Assembly: GCA_900315035.1 (NCBI GenBank) | Contig: OMXO01000005.1 | Location: 51,194 to 115,193 of the forward strand | Direction: 5' to 3' | DNA from: an uncultured Prevotella sp. | GTDB lineage: Bacteria > Bacteroidota > Bacteroidia > Bacteroidales > Bacteroidaceae | Length of the DNA stretch: 64,000 nucleotides | Shown: positions 61,799 through 64,000 of the stretch, piece by piece | How positions within the stretch are numbered: position 1 is the stretch's first letter | How the letters are laid out: each line of letters starts with the position of its first letter | Translations under genes and position numbers: made by a program | The notes under the pieces: generated by a model | Seen by the model: only the letters and a program-made list of their open reading frames with translations | Told to the model about the DNA's origin: nothing | The model's database searches: none

Positions 61799-63835
61799 AT
61801 GAAAACAATATATAAATCAATTCTTGGAGCACTCGTTTTTGGCTCCGCTCTGGTTTCGTGTAGCGACTATCTGGAAGTTTCCTCACCTGCCAAGACCGAT
61901 GATGCCTTTGTGACCTCATCAGTCGATGAAACCTTTAAGGTCCTTTCCTGGGCATACGCCGAATACCGTCAGAATGCTGCCAGTGGCGGTAACTATCATT
62001 GGGAGGACTGTACTTCGGATGCAGAATATTATCCAGAGTTCAACTCGTCGAACAACACCATCGGCATGCTCTTTGCCGAGGAGGTGGCCATCACAGGAAA
62101 ACAGACGCAGTTTAACTCGCTTTATAACTCGCTGGCACGCGCCAAGCGATTGGCCAGTATCCTAGAAGGTAAGGCTGAATACACAAGTGCTAGAGAAGCC
62201 GGGAAGACAAACGATTGGACACAACTCTACGGTGAGGCTATCGGACTCTATGCTTTCTGCTACTTCCAACTGACGAAACACTTCGGCGACGTGCCTTTTG
62301 GCATTGAGAACTCAGTGGCTTCGGATGGCTATTCCCTCACCTCACGCTATGAGATTTACGACCGGCTAATCGAGATGCTTCAGAGGGTAGAGCCTTATAT
62401 GTACCGTCTGGGTGAAGGTGGCATTACCGCCGAGCGCATTAGTCGTTCATATGTCAATGCTCTGATAGGTCAGATTGCTTATTATGCCGCAGGCTGGCAG
62501 ACCATTCGTACCGACGTGAGCGGGCTCTATGGCGACGTGCAGTTTGAGAAGAAGGGCACAGAGGCTAACGGCTGTGTCTATGCTCGCCGTACAGACTATA
62601 AGACCTACTTCCAAATTGCAGATAAATATCTTGGTTACGCCCTGAACGAGCAGAAAGGAACAGCGCAATTGGTGACTAACGACCCTCGTACTTACTGTAA
62701 CAATCCGTTCCAGATGGTGTTCCAGTATGCCCATGACAACGTGATTAGTCCTGAATCTTATTTTGAAATTGGCAATCAAGCTGGTGTGCAGAGCGAGCGT
62801 CCGTATAGCCAAGGACGTCCTTCTAACGGTGGCGGCTCAAACGCTGCACCCTGTAAGTCGTTTGCAGCCTTCCGTATAAATCCCGTATTCTACTACTCAG
62901 GTTATGAGGACGATGACAAACGCATGGATCCAAGCATGACGGTGACGGGCAGCGATGGTAAAGGCAACGAGGCAATCCTGCAGTTTGTGCCAGGGAGCCG
63001 ACTCAATGGTGGTATCTCCAACAACAAGTGGGACGACAACCGTATGGATCCTCCCTATGTCGCCTCACAGCGTAATTCTGGAATCAACTATGTGGAACTG
63101 CGTGTGGCCGACGTGATGCTGATGCAGGCTGTCGCCAAATATCATAATGGTGATGCCAGTGGTGCTACCAGCTTACTAAATCAGATACGTCAGCGTGCTT
63201 TTGGCAACAGCAGCCACGATTATACAAGTGCTGAAGGCGACCTTTTGGCTGCCATCTATCAGGAGCGTAAGCGCGAGTTGCTCTCAGAGGGTGTCATTCG
63301 TTGGGATATGATCCTTTCTGGCGACTTTACGGAGCGTACCAACAAGATTCGTGCCGAGATACAGACAATGTGCGATGGTATTGATGCCAAAGGTTATTAC
63401 GAGTTTGACAATGGTCGTCAAATACCTGCTTATATCTGGATTAAGAACGTGAAGCTGGAAAACTCGTTGACCTTCGACCGTGACGAGAGTAACCCCGCCC
63501 TAACGCCTGGATGGCGCGGACAATACGATTACTCTGGCATTGCCGCTGTGGCCAGTAAGGTATCGGGAACCGAACATAATCTAGCTATTCAGGGTTTGTT
63601 TGAATATATTGATCCCAATGGTGCTGAGGCTGCTGCCTTGGAAGCAGATGGCTATACACGTCAAGACTGGGGCGTGGAAATCGTCAAGCAGCGTGCCACC
63701 ATTTTCGACCGTAATATTCTGGGTGGATTAGGTACGGCGGGCAATGCCCCACGCTACTATCACCCGATACCGCAGGAGACATTGACACAATCGAAGGGAA
63801 AGGTCACTAACGGCTACGGACTACCACAGAAATAA
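61799..63835 (+). CDS. susD: SusD/RagB-family nutrient-binding lipoprotein
   Basis: Surface lipoprotein lid of the SusC transporter, 678 aa. The lipoprotein signal ends GSALVSC, followed by SDYLEV. TPR-like helices with YGEAIGLYAFCYFQLTKHFG, the RagB/SusD C-terminal segment LRVADVMLMQAVAKYHNG, LLNQIRQRAFG and IYQERKRELLSEGVIRWDM, ending RYYHPIPQETL. Longer than the typical 500-580 aa, mainly through insertions in the middle. An insertion sequence begins 73 bases after its stop, so further PUL genes, if any, lie beyond it. Confidence 0.94.
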   Translation: MKTIYKSILGALVFGSALVSCSDYLEVSSPAKTDDAFVTSSVDETFKVLSWAYAEYRQNAASGGNYHWEDCTSDAEYYPEFNSSNNTIGMLFAEEVAITGKQTQFNSLYNSLARAKRLASILEGKAEYTSAREAGKTNDWTQLYGEAIGLYAFCYFQLTKHFGDVPFGIENSVASDGYSLTSRYEIYDRLIEMLQRVEPYMYRLGEGGITAERISRSYVNALIGQIAYYAAGWQTIRTDVSGLYGDVQFEKKGTEANGCVYARRTDYKTYFQIADKYLGYALNEQKGTAQLVTNDPRTYCNNPFQMVFQYAHDNVISPESYFEIGNQAGVQSERPYSQGRPSNGGGSNAAPCKSFAAFRINPVFYYSGYEDDDKRMDPSMTVTGSDGKGNEAILQFVPGSRLNGGISNNKWDDNRMDPPYVASQRNSGINYVELRVADVMLMQAVAKYHNGDASGATSLLNQIRQRAFGNSSHDYTSAEGDLLAAIYQERKRELLSEGVIRWDMILSGDFTERTNKIRAEIQTMCDGIDAKGYYEFDNGRQIPAYIWIKNVKLENSLTFDRDESNPALTPGWRGQYDYSGIAAVASKVSGTEHNLAIQGLFEYIDPNGAEAAALEADGYTRQDWGVEIVKQRATIFDRNILGGLGTAGNAPRYYHPIPQETLTQSKGKVTNGYGLPQK

Positions 63836-63908
63836 TTAATTAAGGTTAGAACTAATATTTTATATGTTAGTTATAGTTGGTTAATGAAAGGGGGAGTGCG
63901 TAATGAAG

Positions 63909-64000
63909 TGAACCCCAGAAGTTAGACAGGATACTTCTGGGGTTCATTATGTATAGACATCACAGTTTAGAAGAAAAGAAAGAAATCATCCGCTTGCATG
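63909..64000 (+). mobile_element. Left end of an IS3-type insertion sequence (truncated by the window edge)
   Basis: TGAACCCCAGAAGTTAGACA is a typical IS3-family terminal inverted repeat beginning with TG. It is followed at once by a perfect 14-bp hairpin (63909-63922 with 63933-63946) and a transposase start three bases later. Only 92 bases are visible; the right end is outside the window. Confidence 0.65.
63949..64000 (+). CDS. IS3-family transposase OrfA-like N-terminus (partial)
   Basis: Seventeen codons, MYRHHSLEEKKEIIRLH, then the window ends. This is the beginning of a helix-turn-helix transposase subunit, close to the usual 'HSLEEKLEII' start of IS150-group elements. The start codon is 3 bases after the terminal hairpin, an arrangement that can block read-through translation from outside promoters. 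Confidence 0.6.
   Translation, partial: MYRHHSLEEKKEIIRLH

Overview
The window looks like a chromosomal segment of a Prevotella-type member of the Bacteroidales. The evidence is the recurrent Bacteroidetes -7 promoter box (TAnnTTTG) in front of many genes, a SusC/SusD pair, a SprA/Sov type IX secretion translocon, BACON-domain lipoproteins, an Oar-like TonB receptor, a direct meso-diaminopimelate dehydrogenase, and two secreted proteins ending in a Prevotella-style 'YDLxGRR...KGIYI' tail. No species can be named from sequence alone.

Layout. 1-323: intergenic repeats (22-bp phased array plus a GGGAGG hairpin element). 324-4885: TolC/MacA/MacB-like efflux operon with the ATPase and permease as separate genes. 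5137-6095: class II fructose-bisphosphate aldolase with a reading-frame break, then a secreted SGNH hydrolase. 7010-9603 (minus): NnrD/E metabolite repair enzyme and a DUF4831 protein. 9694-13275: hpt-adk-obgE-pgeF/yfiH-M23 peptidase operon. 13397-19414: Oar-like TonB receptor, a lipoprotein with BACON and OB-like domains, and secreted endonuclease I, which together look like an extracellular nucleic-acid scavenging locus. 19469-21987: Ktr-like K+ uptake pair; 22043-22117: tRNA (minus). 22313-24469: glyS and an FKBP lipoprotein. 24503-26370: ABC-type ATPase plus DUF4435 (TOPRIM-like) protein, a pair resembling anti-phage ATPase/TOPRIM modules. 26367-32026 (minus): dxs-trkA-trkH-manA operon. 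32240-38456: lipoate ligase plus the complete glycine cleavage system (gcvT, gcvH, gcvPA, gcvPB, lpd). 38457-39440: gene-poor region with a promoter, a tiny lipoprotein-like reading frame, a second 22-bp array and two inverted copies of the GGGAGG element. 39443-40902 (minus): ddh-purN. 41099-49280: ruvA and giant sprA. 49315-50904 (minus): nadB. 51011-55735: outer-membrane-associated protein, PBP4-type peptidase, serB, mutY. 55798-63835: membrane-anchored AraC-type regulator with sensor domains but no kinase, then susC/susD. 63909-64000: left end of an IS3-type insertion sequence cut by the window edge.

Most genes are ordinary housekeeping or envelope genes of the phylum. The parts that stand out are: the putative nucleic-acid uptake trio; the ATPase/DUF4435 pair, whose two genes are joined by a perfect 12-bp palindrome; the broken aldolase; and three layers of repeats. 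These repeats are 22-bp phased arrays, GGGAGG hairpin elements, and 7-nt tandem repeats that sit at gene junctions and also inside mutY in frame. Their families are inferred from pattern recognition only; no search could be run.
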